A DNA stretch of 64,000 bases from a virus (IMGVR_UViG_3300032323_001407:1-64000); one strand, 5' to 3'. Shown: positions 15,085 through 24,295, counted from the first letter of the stretch. Numbers and translations: made by a program. The notes: generated by a model from the letters alone, not told the origin.

Positions 15085-18000
15085 CTTACATCCTTAACCA
15101 TAAGTGTTCCATCTTCTAAGGTTTTTAGAGTTGGCTCGCAAATCATTCCTTCTCGCATTTTAGCCAATGAAATTGGATACATGCTAGAAAAAACAATAGC
15201 TCTATTTAAATTCTTATCTTTATCTGACATAACAAGGTGCGCCATAGTTTTGCCAGCTTTTGTTTTATATGGTGTATAGCTTATCACGAACCTTTGATTT
15301 TCGTCAATAGGGTATGACTTTGCATATAAATATTTAACAAATGCATCGTCAGAATCCTTATTGATAGAATCAACATCTATGTACCTTGATATTCTATTAT
15401 CCCCTACAAGAACAAAATACATTTTATTTGTTTCTATTTTTGTCTGCTCTATATCGAATAATCCTACAGATCCACTTTCATCGACAAGCTCAATTCTTGA
15501 CCAGCCATTACCACGCTTGATGCTTTTGGCCATACCAAACATTACGAATGATCCCAGCTCTTCAAATTCATCAATAGGTCTTGCTTGTGCTTTAACTCTT
15601 GGCTCTAAGTTAGAAAGGTTAAAAGAAGGTATCCCTAAAAATTCGTAATAAGACTCTGCTTCTTTGCCGCTTCTAGGATTATCATCAAAAGCAGCGCCCC
15701 CAATAGCATTAAGAGAGTTAACGGCCCTAGAGTTAATGCCGCTACCCTTCTTAGACGCCTTGTCGACAAAATCTTTGTAGTTTTCATACGGTCTCTTTTC
15801 AATAATTTTATTTGCAATACTGTCTGAAATAAATTTAACTTCAGCTAAACCAAATCTAATTGAATCTTTTTGTAGTGAAAAGTTTACATCTGATTCATTT
15901 ACATGTGGAAGCTTAACTTTAATTCCAAGCCTCTTGGCTTCAATTAGATATCCTGTTCTGGCATCCTTGTCTCCTTCATTTTTAAGGATCGAGAATAAAA
16001 ATTCCAAAGGATAATAGCACTTAAGCCAAGCGGTATAATAAGAAAGCATAGAATAAGCAACAGCGTGACTACGATTGAATGAGTATCCAGCGTGAGCTTC
16101 GAATGTTTTCCATAGGTTCTCTGCTTCATCGGCGCTGATATGCTTTTTAGCGCCTTGAATAAACTTATCTTTAAACGGACCGAGTTCCTTTGCATCCTGC
16201 TTTTTACCAATAACCTTTCTAACCTTGTCAGCCTCTGACCAAGTCATTCCACCTAGGTGTACGCATGCTTGCATAACCTGTTCCTGATAAATAATAACTC
16301 CGTATGTATTTTCTGTAAAAGGTTTCATGATAGGATGAATATAGTTAACTGCCTCATCCCCGTGCTTTCTTTTAATATATGAAGCACCTACGGTATTCAT
16401 TGCTCCTGGTCTAACAAGAGCATTTGATGCAGCCAAATCTTCAAACTTATCTACCTGCATCTTTATAAGTAGATTTGTGTAGGGCGTTGCTTCTGCTTGG
16501 AAAACACCTTTAGTGTATCCGTCGTTAAACATCTTGTAAACTTTTTGGTCGTCAAGAGGGATGTTGTAAAGATTAATTTCTTTACCGTGTCTATCCTTAA
16601 CTGATTTTAATGTATCTGAGATTACAGATAAAGTCTTAAGACCTAGGGCATCTAGCTTAATAAGACCTATATCTGCAACCGTATCCATGTCGTATGCCAC
16701 GACTGGAATTCTTCCAGACACGTCATCATTTGCATCTGCTCTGGACTCTATTGGTGCATACTTTCTCAAGTCATCTTTTGCCACAACTACACCAGCAGCA
16801 TGTACTCCAACGCTTCGAATCTTTCCACGAAGACGTTCTGCAAGCCAAGTTACCTCTGGGTACTTTGCTCTAAACTCTTTTGTATTTGGTGAATCCATAA
16901 AATCTTCAAATGTATCAATAGACTTCATTGCACGATTAACATCAGATAGAGGAACCATAAATACTCTTGCCGCATCTCTAATTACACCCTTATCTTTAAA
17001 ATAAGTAAATGTAGAAATAGATGCTACGTGCTTAAACTTCTTCTTCAAATAATCTTTAACCTCTTTACGACGACGGTCCTCGAAGTCTGTATCAATATCT
17101 GGAAAGTCATTACGTTCTGGATTAATAAATCTAAAGAAAAGCAAATCATATTTAATTGGATCTACATCTGTAATTCCAAGGGCGTAGCAAACTAGTGAGC
17201 CTGCTGCAGAACCACGACCAGGGCCAACCATAATATTATTTGACTTAGCCCATGTAATCATATCTGCAACAACTAAGAAATATGAAGCAAATGCTTTATC
17301 TTTAATTATAGATAACTCTTCTGCAATTCTATCCAAATAGACCTGATCTTTGTCCAGAGATAGCCTTCTAAGGCCTTCTAAGGCCATATCAGCTAGTTTC
17401 TTGTCAGCATTGGTCTTTGGGATGGGTAGCAGATCCAATCCCTCATAGAAGTCATACTCTTCAATCTTGTCTGCAATCTCCATTGTATTATCATATATAT
17501 CTGTACGAGTAATGCCTGCTTTATTAAAGTCCGCCTCAATTTCAGACCTGCTTTGAATAAATAGATTATAATCTTGAAATGATATTCTACGGTCTGGGTA
17601 TAAGTAATTAAATCTATCCATCATGTCTGGCATTTGTCTAGACATTTCAAAGTCTGCATCTTTATCTGACTTAGGAGATGTTGATAGAATAAGCATTGCT
17701 TCTTCTAATACTCTATCTTCTTCTTTAGCAAAGTGAGCATCTCCTGTTGCCACCGCTTTTATCTTGAGTTGATCAGCCAGCTCCAAAAGCTTTGAGTTGA
17801 TTTCTGTCGGGTTATGAGATTGGACCTCAACGTAAAAGTCTTCACCAAAAGTTTTCTTAAGGTCTTGAAGTACAAGTTTTGCTTCTGAGAATTCCTGGCG
17901 TTCAATAGCCTTACTAATAAGCCCGTTAAGGCATCCAGACAATACAATAATACCTTCTGCATACTCTTTCAATACCTCTCTATCAATACGTGGCTTATGA

Positions 18001-18350
18001 TAAAAGCCTTCTGTCCATGCAAGCTCCTGAAGGGTGTTGATATTCTCTAGACCCTTTTTATTCTTAGCTAAAAGAATAATATGGTTATAGGCCTGAATTG
18101 ATTTATCTGTCTTTGAAGACCTATCAAATCTATCTGTTGGAGAAATGTATGCTTCCACTCCAAGAATTGGCTTGATTCCTTGCTCTTTACATGCAATTTG
18201 CATTTCACGATGTGAAGATAATGTTCCGTGGTCAGTAATAGCCAGAGAAGTCTGACCAGCTTCTTTCGCAGCCTTTACAAGTTCGGCAGGAGAATTAAGC
18301 CCATCCATTAATGAATAGAAAGAATGCACATGCAAATGTGTGAAGTTCAA
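15081..18350 (-). CDS. dnaE: DNA polymerase III alpha subunit (DnaE-type)
   Basis: This is the replicative polymerase. Domains in order: PHP (HLHVHSFYSLMDG at 5-17, ITDHGTLS at about 39-46), the C-family palm with GRGSAAGSLV and the catalytic aspartates in FPDIDTDF (about 416-420), fingers with AHAGYSFNRSHAVAYS, and a C-terminal OB fold (about 950-1030, GWSRIELVDESGSVGLF). Its 1089 residues are slightly shorter than bacterial DnaE, and the tau-binding tail appears reduced. No clamp, clamp loader or separate proofreading exonuclease is in the window, so these may come from the host or lie elsewhere. Confidence 0.96.
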   Translation of the reverse strand: MNFTHLHVHSFYSLMDGLNSPAELVKAAKEAGQTSLAITDHGTLSSHREMQIACKEQGIKPILGVEAYISPTDRFDRSSKTDKSIQAYNHIILLAKNKKGLENINTLQELAWTEGFYHKPRIDREVLKEYAEGIIVLSGCLNGLISKAIERQEFSEAKLVLQDLKKTFGEDFYVEVQSHNPTEINSKLLELADQLKIKAVATGDAHFAKEEDRVLEEAMLILSTSPKSDKDADFEMSRQMPDMMDRFNYLYPDRRISFQDYNLFIQSRSEIEADFNKAGITRTDIYDNTMEIADKIEEYDFYEGLDLLPIPKTNADKKLADMALEGLRRLSLDKDQVYLDRIAEELSIIKDKAFASYFLVVADMITWAKSNNIMVGPGRGSAAGSLVCYALGITDVDPIKYDLLFFRFINPERNDFPDIDTDFEDRRRKEVKDYLKKKFKHVASISTFTYFKDKGVIRDAARVFMVPLSDVNRAMKSIDTFEDFMDSPNTKEFRAKYPEVTWLAERLRGKIRSVGVHAAGVVVAKDDLRKYAPIESRADANDDVSGRIPVVAYDMDTVADIGLIKLDALGLKTLSVISDTLKSVKDRHGKEINLYNIPLDDQKVYKMFNDGYTKGVFQAEATPYTNLLIKMQVDKFEDLAASNALVRPGAMNTVGASYIKRKHGDEAVNYIHPIMKPFTENTYGVIIYQEQVMQACVHLGGMTWSEADKVRKVIGKKQDAKELGPFKDKFIQGAKKHISADEAENLWKTFEAHAGYSFNRSHAVAYSMLSYYTAWLKCYYPLEFLFSILKNEGDKDARTGYLIEAKRLGIKVKLPHVNESDVNFSLQKDSIRFGLAEVKFISDSIANKIIEKRPYENYKDFVDKASKKGSGINSRAVNSLNAIGGAAFDDNPRSGKEAESYYEFLGIPSFNLSNLEPRVKAQARPIDEFEELGSFVMFGMAKSIKRGNGWSRIELVDESGSVGLFDIEQTKIETNKMYFVLVGDNRISRYIDVDSINKDSDDAFVKYLYAKSYPIDENQRFVISYTPYKTKAGKTMAHLVMSDKDKNLNRAIVFSSMYPISLAKMREGMICEPTLKTLEDGTLMVKDVR

Positions 18351-18375
18351 CTTAATTCTCCGCCTATACTCTCTC

Positions 18376-19050
18376 TTACCAGTCTACGCTGCTGCTTGTT
18401 GAAGATGACTCTCGTTCTTCTGGAGCTGACTCACCAGTATAGAATGCTTCCTGCTCTGCGTATGGAACACTACGCACTGCTGTCTTTTCTAAATCAAACA
18501 GCTCAACAGCAGAAAAGTCAAATGGCTTTTCATCTTTAGCCAACGGGATAATTGTGTAGCTTGTGTCTGTCTTAAGACCACTACGCTTTACACGCCACAT
18601 TAGATTTGTGATACTTCCCATTTCATTTGCATATTCAATCAATGTTGGTGTAATTGTTTTACCACTCACTCCTTGAGAAAGAATTGCTACATATGGTTCA
18701 GTCTTTCCGTCATCGACTAGAACGTTAATGTATAGACGTTTTCTTGCGCCCCAACCAGCCTTTGGATCCTTGCGGTGCTGCTCTTGAGCCCAGTCACGGC
18801 CTTCATCTTCCATTGTGTCTAGTGCCTTACGGCGATAATCTTTAGGGTTTGTGTGTTCAATTGCAAAAAATCCGCAACCCATTTTTTCATTATAGTGTGG
18901 TGAATCTGGATCAAGCTCTTGTAAGAAGCGAATCTTTACAGCTTCTCCATCTTCAATCTTTAACCACTTTGCCTTGCTATCTTCTGAACTAGTGTATGTA
19001 ACCTTGTCCATTGCCTTTGTCATTCCTGACAAACCTTTTACTATTCCCAT
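18376..19050 (-). CDS. gp32-like single-stranded DNA-binding protein
   Basis: The 224-residue protein contains KAKWLKIEDGEAVKIRFLQ near the N-terminus, a typical opening of T4-type phage ssDNA-binding proteins, then a basic middle with RKRLYINVLVDD and a low-complexity acidic/serine tail (EERESSSTSSSVDW). It lies between primase and polymerase. The gp32 zinc site is not intact (only MGCGFF remains). AAGGAG precedes the ATG. It presumably coats the lagging-strand template. Confidence 0.75.
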   Translation of the reverse strand: MGIVKGLSGMTKAMDKVTYTSSEDSKAKWLKIEDGEAVKIRFLQELDPDSPHYNEKMGCGFFAIEHTNPKDYRRKALDTMEDEGRDWAQEQHRKDPKAGWGARKRLYINVLVDDGKTEPYVAILSQGVSGKTITPTLIEYANEMGSITNLMWRVKRSGLKTDTSYTIIPLAKDEKPFDFSAVELFDLEKTAVRSVPYAEQEAFYTGESAPEERESSSTSSSVDW

Positions 19051-19103
19051 TTTATTCTCCTTATGTATGTAACGGTATATATCCGTTTGTAACCACGTAT
19101 TTT

Positions 19104-20093
19104 TTAAGTTCTGTATTCAAAATTAGATATGGCATTTGTTATGCAGGCTTTAATATCTTCATCAGACATATCACCTGCATCTTTTACACCCTCTGGATAT
19201 ATTCTACCATAAGAATGCGATGCCCACAAGATGTTTTTATTACTTAATTTGTAAGCAATAGCCGAACCTAAATCTCTTCCCGCCTTATCTGCATCAGTCA
19301 TAATAATAACTGTATTGAAGTATCTGTTTAAAAGCCCTAAATTATCTCCAGATATATGACCGCCAAGAGTGGCAACTACATTAGGAAAGCCAGCTTGGTG
19401 AACACGAATAGCATCAAAGCTAGACTCTACAACTATTACTCTGTCACCAATTTTCTTGGCACGATGAATATTAAACATAGTCTTGCTTCTTGGAAGGTCT
19501 TTACTATTCTTAAATCTTTTATCGGATATGGATCTACCAACAACCCCGACTGGAGTTCCATCTGGACTATGTACTGGAACAGTTATCATGTCCATATTTT
19601 CAGAATACCCTAACATAAAATGTTCCATTGATTCTAAATTAATTCCACGAGAAACTAGATACTCTTTTGCCTTGCTGCTTTTTACTAAACCATCATATAA
19701 ATTTTTTAAGGTAGCTTCTGGGAACTCAACAAACTCTGGTTTATCTTGCAGCATATCTTTAAGAGACTCATCAAAATTTGCTAATGCTTCAGACTGCTTA
19801 GACTCAATAAATCTTAGCGACTGAAACTCATTTTTATTTAATATCCTTTTAACAAGGTCGCTCAATGTTCCAGCTTCTCCGCAGGATGGATTAAAGCAAA
19901 TATATGCGCCTTTTGTTTTACTTATACTAAAACTTGATGTATGTCTATTAGAATGAAATGGGCAGTACGCAAGATAATCATTTGATGTCTCGCCCACCAT
20001 ATCTATTCCAAGGCTTTGTACTATTGATTTGATATGGGCAGGGGTGTACTCCGAGCTATCAACTTGCCTTGAGTTATACCCTCTAATTGCCAT
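19104..20093 (-). CDS. DnaG-type DNA primase
   Basis: The N-terminal CHC2 zinc finger has C44, H47, C66 and C71 (AYCPFHSN ... YICFNPSC). A TOPRIM domain follows with VIVVESSFDAI (Glu) and VIIMTDADKAG (DxD). I use ATG 20093 (329 residues) because AAGAAG lies upstream and the extra N-terminal residues of the longer frame are unlike primases. A helicase-binding domain is small or absent, but the DnaB-type gene lies just upstream in the operon. Confidence 0.9.
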   Translation of the reverse strand: MAIRGYNSRQVDSSEYTPAHIKSIVQSLGIDMVGETSNDYLAYCPFHSNRHTSSFSISKTKGAYICFNPSCGEAGTLSDLVKRILNKNEFQSLRFIESKQSEALANFDESLKDMLQDKPEFVEFPEATLKNLYDGLVKSSKAKEYLVSRGINLESMEHFMLGYSENMDMITVPVHSPDGTPVGVVGRSISDKRFKNSKDLPRSKTMFNIHRAKKIGDRVIVVESSFDAIRVHQAGFPNVVATLGGHISGDNLGLLNRYFNTVIIMTDADKAGRDLGSAIAYKLSNKNILWASHSYGRIYPEGVKDAGDMSDEDIKACITNAISNFEYRT

Positions 20094-20320
20094 GACTTCT
20101 TCTTTCCTACATAGACTCCGTGGATAGTCATTAAGAATTTCCACGTTTGACCATCAAATTCTACCGAAAAGGATGGGTCAATGTCAAGTACTCTGGTGTA
20201 TCCATATTCTCTCATTTGATCTACAAGCAAGTTTTCATACTGTTTCTTGATCTTAATCATATTAGAATCATCTAGAAACTCAACCTGTATTTGAAACCTT
20301 TTAATGTTTTGATGAGTCAT
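20021..20320 (-). CDS. Conserved replication-operon protein (99 aa)
   Basis: The sequence alternates charged helix and strands (NLLVDQMREYGYTRVLDIDP, WKFLMTIHGVYVG) and ends in a polar tail. It overlaps the helicase stop upstream by 20 nt and runs about 70 nt into the primase start. I recognise no family. Confidence 0.65.
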   Translation of the reverse strand: MTHQNIKRFQIQVEFLDDSNMIKIKKQYENLLVDQMREYGYTRVLDIDPSFSVEFDGQTWKFLMTIHGVYVGKKKSWQLEGITQGKLIARSTPLPISNQ

Positions 20321-21551
20321 TGCTCAGCTCTGGAAGATCTTCGTAAATTGGAGTAATAACACCTCTGTTAATATCCCAATCAAGGAAGAATCTGAAGTCG
20401 TGTCCGTGTCTATTCTTTCTAGACACCACCTCAATTAAATCTGTATTGGCATGCTTGTGAATAGCAATAGCCATATCTGCATCATACTCAATTGCTTTTG
20501 ACCATGCAACTTGGCTCATCATCGGAGGCTGCTTTTGGTCTGAGATATCATCTGCAGTTGCTGCAGTAATATCAATAATTGGAATTCCATTTGTAACAGC
20601 CAATAACTTAAAGTCTCTTGAGATATTTCTATTTCGCTCTACTTCAGAGTTACTTCGCTTGTTATCATTAAATAGTTGATGGTAATCTAAAATTACTAAG
20701 TCTGGCTTATGCTGATCAATCTTTCCTTGAATTGTTGCTGGTGTTACTTCTCCAGCACCTTCATTAGAAACAAGAATGAAGCTGTTCTTTCCTTCAGTTT
20801 TTTTCTTTCCCCAAGTTTTAAAATCATCAATGTTAATGTCACCTTTTGAAAGGTCGCTTGCTCTAAACAATCCAGAACCAAGCATTGTATATATTCTGTC
20901 TCGCATATTCTCTGGTGCCATTTCAAGAGAAACAATCATAGGCTTAAAGCCTTGCTCCCAAGCTTTGCATGCTAAGTATGATGTGAACCAAGTCTTACCA
21001 CGTCCTGGCCAGCCAATAGCAACGATAAGGTGTCCTGGAGCCATACCTGTTGGGTAAGCTTTATCAATTGCTTCAAATCCAGTTAGGATTCCTGGGCTAC
21101 CGCCCATTGCCAATGATCTAGTTCTTACTGACTCGTAGTGTCTTTCTGCTGAATCTAAATCTGTTATATCTAAATCTTTTACATTATTAGTATATCTGCT
21201 TAGGTTTGCTAACTGTGACTGCATTGTACCAAGAACCCTAGAAGGAGCATCGTCCTTCAAAGAGGAGCCAGCTTGAAGAAGAATGGTCTTTAGTTTGTTG
21301 CCAACAAATTCATTTTTAAGTTTATCTAAATAGTATCCAGTCTCTCCTTTAGTTTCAACTGGCTCAAAGTCTTTAAACTTATCTTGAAGAATAGTTGCTT
21401 CTGGTACAGCTCTAAACTTATAATAATATGACTTAAGGCCTTCCCAAATATCTTTATGAGAAACGAATAGGTCGTCTGAGTTATCTGCAAGTATGGTGCT
21501 GATGTCTTTGTTCTTGCATACCGCTGAGATTAGCTCGGCTTCTGTATTCAT
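20301..21551 (-). CDS. DnaB-type replicative helicase
   Basis: The protein has 416 residues: an N-terminal helical domain (1-110) and a RecA-like ATPase with Walker A GWPGRGKTW (180-188), SLEMAPENMRDRI, Walker B LVILDYHQL and the DnaB signature around VERNRNISRDFK. It unwinds DNA at the fork and should cooperate with the primase 200 nt downstream. Its ATG overlaps the preceding gene (ATGA). Length is a little below bacterial DnaB (about 450-470). Confidence 0.93.
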   Translation of the reverse strand: MNTEAELISAVCKNKDISTILADNSDDLFVSHKDIWEGLKSYYYKFRAVPEATILQDKFKDFEPVETKGETGYYLDKLKNEFVGNKLKTILLQAGSSLKDDAPSRVLGTMQSQLANLSRYTNNVKDLDITDLDSAERHYESVRTRSLAMGGSPGILTGFEAIDKAYPTGMAPGHLIVAIGWPGRGKTWFTSYLACKAWEQGFKPMIVSLEMAPENMRDRIYTMLGSGLFRASDLSKGDINIDDFKTWGKKKTEGKNSFILVSNEGAGEVTPATIQGKIDQHKPDLVILDYHQLFNDNKRSNSEVERNRNISRDFKLLAVTNGIPIIDITAATADDISDQKQPPMMSQVAWSKAIEYDADMAIAIHKHANTDLIEVVSRKNRHGHDFRFFLDWDINRGVITPIYEDLPELSNDSSKH

Positions 21552-21865
21552 TCATTACCCTCAATCATTTTTTTTGTTTCCTGCAACAGACGGCTTCTGT
21601 TGGCTTTGTCTTCTTTAATCTGCATCATCATGTCTTCTATTCTTTCAAAGTTGTTATAGAAAAAATTAAGCGGGTGCCTATTCTTTCCAGTCTCAAAATA
21701 ATAGTACAAAACATCCTTTGCACGATCAAACCCTATGCTGTCAATCACATCTTGCATAGCCCATTTTTCTTTATATCTATTAATTGTTGGCTTTGAACTG
21801 TATAGGCCTTCATATAGATTTGAATATAAAGATAGCAGGATATAGGGTTCTTTATTTACTGCCAC
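21548..21865 (-). CDS. Helical protein upstream of helicase; loader candidate (105 aa)
   Basis: The all-helical protein contains YKEKWAMQDVIDSIGFDRAK and a charged C-terminus. The position immediately before and overlapping the helicase gene would fit a helicase loader or N-terminal partner, but there is no ATPase motif and I recognise no family. Confidence 0.6.
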   Translation of the reverse strand: MAVNKEPYILLSLYSNLYEGLYSSKPTINRYKEKWAMQDVIDSIGFDRAKDVLYYYFETGKNRHPLNFFYNNFERIEDMMMQIKEDKANRSRLLQETKKMIEGNE

Positions 21866-22061
21866 GCAATTCCTCTTCTACTTCTTGAGTCTTTTGAATG
21901 AGCTTGTCTTCAACAAACTTGTAAACTCTATCTGCTGCTGCATCTACTGTTTCGCCGTCTCTAACAAAATCGTCTACGCCGATACCAATTTTAATGCTTT
22001 CGAAGTTACCTAAGTTACGTGTAAAAGATAGATCAACTCTAACCTGAGTTCCCTTTTCCAT
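21852..22061 (-). CDS. Conserved small phage protein (69 aa)
   Basis: A beta-rich first half (QVRVDLSFTRNLGNFESIKIG) is followed by a charged helix ending EVEEELRGSK. It overlaps both neighbours. It resembles small proteins often found beside phage replication genes; the function is unknown. Confidence 0.6.
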   Translation of the reverse strand: MEKGTQVRVDLSFTRNLGNFESIKIGIGVDDFVRDGETVDAAADRVYKFVEDKLIQKTQEVEEELRGSK

Positions 22062-22183
22062 TAGTGCTCCGCCTTTCTATGTCTGCTTAAAGTGTCGTGG
22101 GCAAAAATGCCCCAACGCACTACCAATTCTTTCTTACATATTTCACATACTACAACTCTTGCTGGGGCTACTCTGCTTTCCAT
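22061..22183 (-). CDS. 40-residue C2H2-like zinc finger protein
   Basis: The frame runs from ATG 22181-22183 to TAA at 22061-22063. It encodes VVCEICKKELVV and, after a turn, AHDTLSRHRKAEH, giving Cys-x2-Cys-x12-His-x5-His, a C2H2-like finger with a basic C-terminus. The start lies 16 nt inside the preceding gene and the stop overlaps the next ATG (TAATG). It probably binds nucleic acid. Confidence 0.6.
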   Translation of the reverse strand: MESRVAPARVVVCEICKKELVVRWGIFAHDTLSRHRKAEH

Positions 22184-22650
22184 ACTGGCACAAAGTTCCC
22201 TTCTGTTGTCTTAGTATACAATATAGTGTTGTGTTTGAGAAGAGCCCTCATTTCATTTCTTGAAGGCATGTTATTAGAATACCCTGATTCTAATATAAAC
22301 TCATGAATGTCCATAATGTCCGATTCACTATACATAAATTTATACCATGTGCTATCTGGATTACCTATTGGATATACTTTTTGAGGATATCTTATCTTCC
22401 CGTCCAAAATATAATCTTCTATAGTAACCTTATGCTTGCCAAGCATTTGAGCTACTTGACTAGTTGAATATGCATTCTCCATAGTTTTTAAAACTTGTGA
22501 ATAAGAATACATAAGTCTTTTTTTATCTGGATAGCACCAAGCAACCATTTGGTCTTTAGATCTTGAATGACTTAATACTTTATGTATCTTGTTATTTAAG
22601 AAGAAATACCGAATGCTTTTAGCTGACTGTTTTCTCTTTTTTCTATCCAT
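22168..22650 (-). CDS. MerR/excisionase-like HTH protein (160 aa)
   Basis: A basic N-terminus (MDRKKRKQSAKSIRYF) is followed at about 60-115 by a winged HTH of the excisionase type: AYSTSQVAQMLGKHKVTI, then ILDGKIRYPQ and SESDIMDIHEF. It is likely a DNA-binding regulator or recombination directionality-type protein. The C-terminal part is unassigned. It lies near the promoter-proximal end of the replication operon, so it could regulate it. Confidence 0.7.
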   Translation of the reverse strand: MDRKKRKQSAKSIRYFFLNNKIHKVLSHSRSKDQMVAWCYPDKKRLMYSYSQVLKTMENAYSTSQVAQMLGKHKVTIEDYILDGKIRYPQKVYPIGNPDSTWYKFMYSESDIMDIHEFILESGYSNNMPSRNEMRALLKHNTILYTKTTEGNFVPVWKAE

Positions 22651-22784
22651 TTACCTAGTGCACTCGTATCCTTATTAATCATCCATCTTTTACCGCACAT
22701 CATGCAGAAAAGCTCTACGTGTAGTTTTTGTGAAAATACTCTATCTACAAAAACTCTCCCCTGACACTTATTGCATTTCATCAT
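22596..22784 (-). CDS. Zinc ribbon protein (62 aa)
   Basis: CNKC (4-7) and CMMC (about 27-30) enclose a beta-hairpin, giving a classic zinc ribbon; the C-terminal half is charged. The ATG overlaps the metallophosphoesterase stop (ATGA) and the 3' end runs 55 nt into the HTH gene. It probably binds nucleic acid. Confidence 0.65.
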   Translation of the reverse strand: MMKCNKCQGRVFVDRVFSQKLHVELFCMMCGKRWMINKDTSALGKWIEKRENSQLKAFGISS

Positions 22785-23581
22785 AGCGTAAATAGCTTCC
22801 CATCAACAACACATGAGTAATCTGGTGCCACATGGATCATTTGAATATGTGGGTAGTCATTTACAATATGTGCAATGGCAAAACCCTTTTGCCAATCATG
22901 GTGCTGCATATATTTCATTCCATCTGATTTTTCATCACACATGTGGCCAAGCTCATAACCTCGAAGAGTTTCTCCCTGTCCACCGTTTCTTAATTCATAA
23001 GTAACTAGGTGTGATGCTATTCTGTGAGAATGTCCTCTCATCAAAGATATCTGAAGGTCTTCCATGTCTTTTCTTACTGAACCAGTTGAAGCAATTGAAA
23101 GCCCATGGTGAACGTGTATATCTCCGAATCGGCGCTTTGGAAGTTCATTATAATAAATATACTCATAGCCTAAAGAGTCTAAGCTCCACATTGATTCTGG
23201 AGTTACCTCAGAAATATACTCTGGCAATTTAGCATCTACATAATTAAAGATTCTAATATCATGATTTCCTAATGCTGAAAAAAGCTGAGCATCTGGAAGC
23301 ATCTCTCTTGTCTTTGCATAAAAGTCTCTTGCGCCTTTTGCTTCATGCCTCATCATTGGAACAATAAGATCTTTGCTATCATTCTTATGATAGTTTAAAA
23401 ACTCTGCTGATTTGCCCTCAGTATACTTGCTATAGCAAGCCTGATCATCTGTGTCTCCAAGGTAGTCAACGACATCTGGTTTAAACCACTTCATGACTTT
23501 AAACCAAAGCGCAATCATCTTATCATCTTGATACGGAAATTGTTGATCGGATGATATCATCCACTTTAAATCGTTGCTCAT
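22781..23581 (-). CDS. Calcineurin-like metallophosphoesterase
   Basis: The 266-residue protein has the five-block metal site: SSDQQFPY, DYLGDTDD, ALGNHD, HVHHG and RGHSH. This is a di-metal phosphoesterase; homologues include SbcD/Mre11-like nucleases and small-molecule phosphodiesterases. In phages such proteins at the head of replication operons often act on DNA or cyclic nucleotides, but the substrate cannot be read from sequence. It is the first gene after the promoter at 23635-23662. Confidence 0.88.
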   Translation of the reverse strand: MSNDLKWMISSDQQFPYQDDKMIALWFKVMKWFKPDVVDYLGDTDDQACYSKYTEGKSAEFLNYHKNDSKDLIVPMMRHEAKGARDFYAKTREMLPDAQLFSALGNHDIRIFNYVDAKLPEYISEVTPESMWSLDSLGYEYIYYNELPKRRFGDIHVHHGLSIASTGSVRKDMEDLQISLMRGHSHRIASHLVTYELRNGGQGETLRGYELGHMCDEKSDGMKYMQHHDWQKGFAIAHIVNDYPHIQMIHVAPDYSCVVDGKLFTL

Positions 23582-23602
23582 TAAAACCCTTAATATATAT
23601 AA

Positions 23603-23622
23603 AAGCCACGATATCGTGGCTT
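23603..23622. promoter_or_regulatory. 20-bp perfect palindrome in the replication-operon leader
   Basis: The two 10-nt arms, read from AAGCCACG, are exact inverted repeats, so the site could be a dimeric-repressor operator. As RNA on the minus strand it forms an 8-bp stem with an ATAT loop followed by TTTTATATATATT, which resembles an intrinsic terminator or attenuator. It begins about 6 nt after the predicted transcription start. Confidence 0.65.
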
Positions 23623-23634
23623 AACGTTATAGCA

Positions 23635-23662
23635 ATTGTAACATATTAAATCAATGTGTCAA
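23635..23662 (-). promoter_or_regulatory. Strong promoter of the replication operon
   Basis: A consensus -35 TTGACA (23657-23662) and -10 TACAAT (23635-23640) are 16 nt apart, with extended TG (TGTTACAAT). It is in the 89-nt gap after the structural genes and drives the metallophosphoesterase-to-terminase run. Confidence 0.8.
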
Positions 23663-23670
23663 TAGATACT

Positions 23671-24096
23671 TTAAGGGTTACTTATAATCTTTTTACCTGC
23701 ACTCAACCAGTGAAAATTAACTGGTCCAGAGATAGTTTTTTCAGCATACACATTAAGCTTAGTTGATCCCGCCCACTGTCCAGAAATAGACCATCGCATG
23801 TTATTAGTTTTAGGATCTTGGTTTCTTGGTGTTGCTACAACATAAGCAATTTCATATCCTGGTCCCCAACCTAAATCAATGTCAATTGAGCTAACCTTTC
23901 CACCAGGCAATCCAGTTTCAAATGTGACTACGCCAGCCTCTAAATGCATTCTAGATGACTGTGTGATACTACCTGCAGTTGTTGTACTAAGCTTATAAGA
24001 CTCATCAGACTGAAGCTTAATGTTATCTATTTGAGTTTGAAGATCCTGTAATTTTTTAGGATCTACTGGCTCTCCATCTTGAAATGTTACAGTCAT
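23671..24096 (-). CDS. Small virion-associated protein candidate (141 aa)
   Basis: The N-terminus is a helix that may trimerise (KKLQDLQTQIDNIKLQ). From about residue 55 it is beta-rich with aromatic strands (LEAGVVTFETGLPGG, MRWSISGQWAG, GPVNFHWLSAG), a layout seen in small fibre or baseplate-associated phage proteins. The ATG overlaps the preceding stop. It is the last gene of the tail module, just before the replication promoter. Confidence 0.55.
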   Translation of the reverse strand: MTVTFQDGEPVDPKKLQDLQTQIDNIKLQSDESYKLSTTTAGSITQSSRMHLEAGVVTFETGLPGGKVSSIDIDLGWGPGYEIAYVVATPRNQDPKTNNMRWSISGQWAGSTKLNVYAEKTISGPVNFHWLSAGKKIISNP

Positions 24097-24284
24097 TATT
24101 CCCCCGCTATTTTGCTTTCTATATCTTTAGAGTATTGATCTATTGCTTTTTCTCTTTCATTTTGAGCGTCTGCCATTATTGTTAGATCTGCTCTCAATAT
24201 TGAAATTTTTAATTCATAATCAGCGACCAACTCAGCAATCCTTTGCTGCATGGCTGTAATTATTAACTCTTCCTTTGAAGACAT
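24096..24284 (-). CDS. Coiled-coil protein (62 aa)
   Basis: The whole sequence is heptad-like helix (LIITAMQQRIAELVADYELK). It overlaps the next gene by one base (TAATG). It probably oligomerises with its neighbours; the function is unknown. Confidence 0.6.
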   Translation of the reverse strand: MSSKEELIITAMQQRIAELVADYELKISILRADLTIMADAQNEREKAIDQYSKDIESKIAGE

Positions 24285-24295
24285 TTTTGCCTAAC

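Noticed and set aside
19071-19087. Inverted repeat AACGG/CCGTT in the gap before the gp32-like gene
   Set aside because: The arms are only 5 bp and no convincing promoter hexamers flank it; chance is likely in AT-rich DNA.
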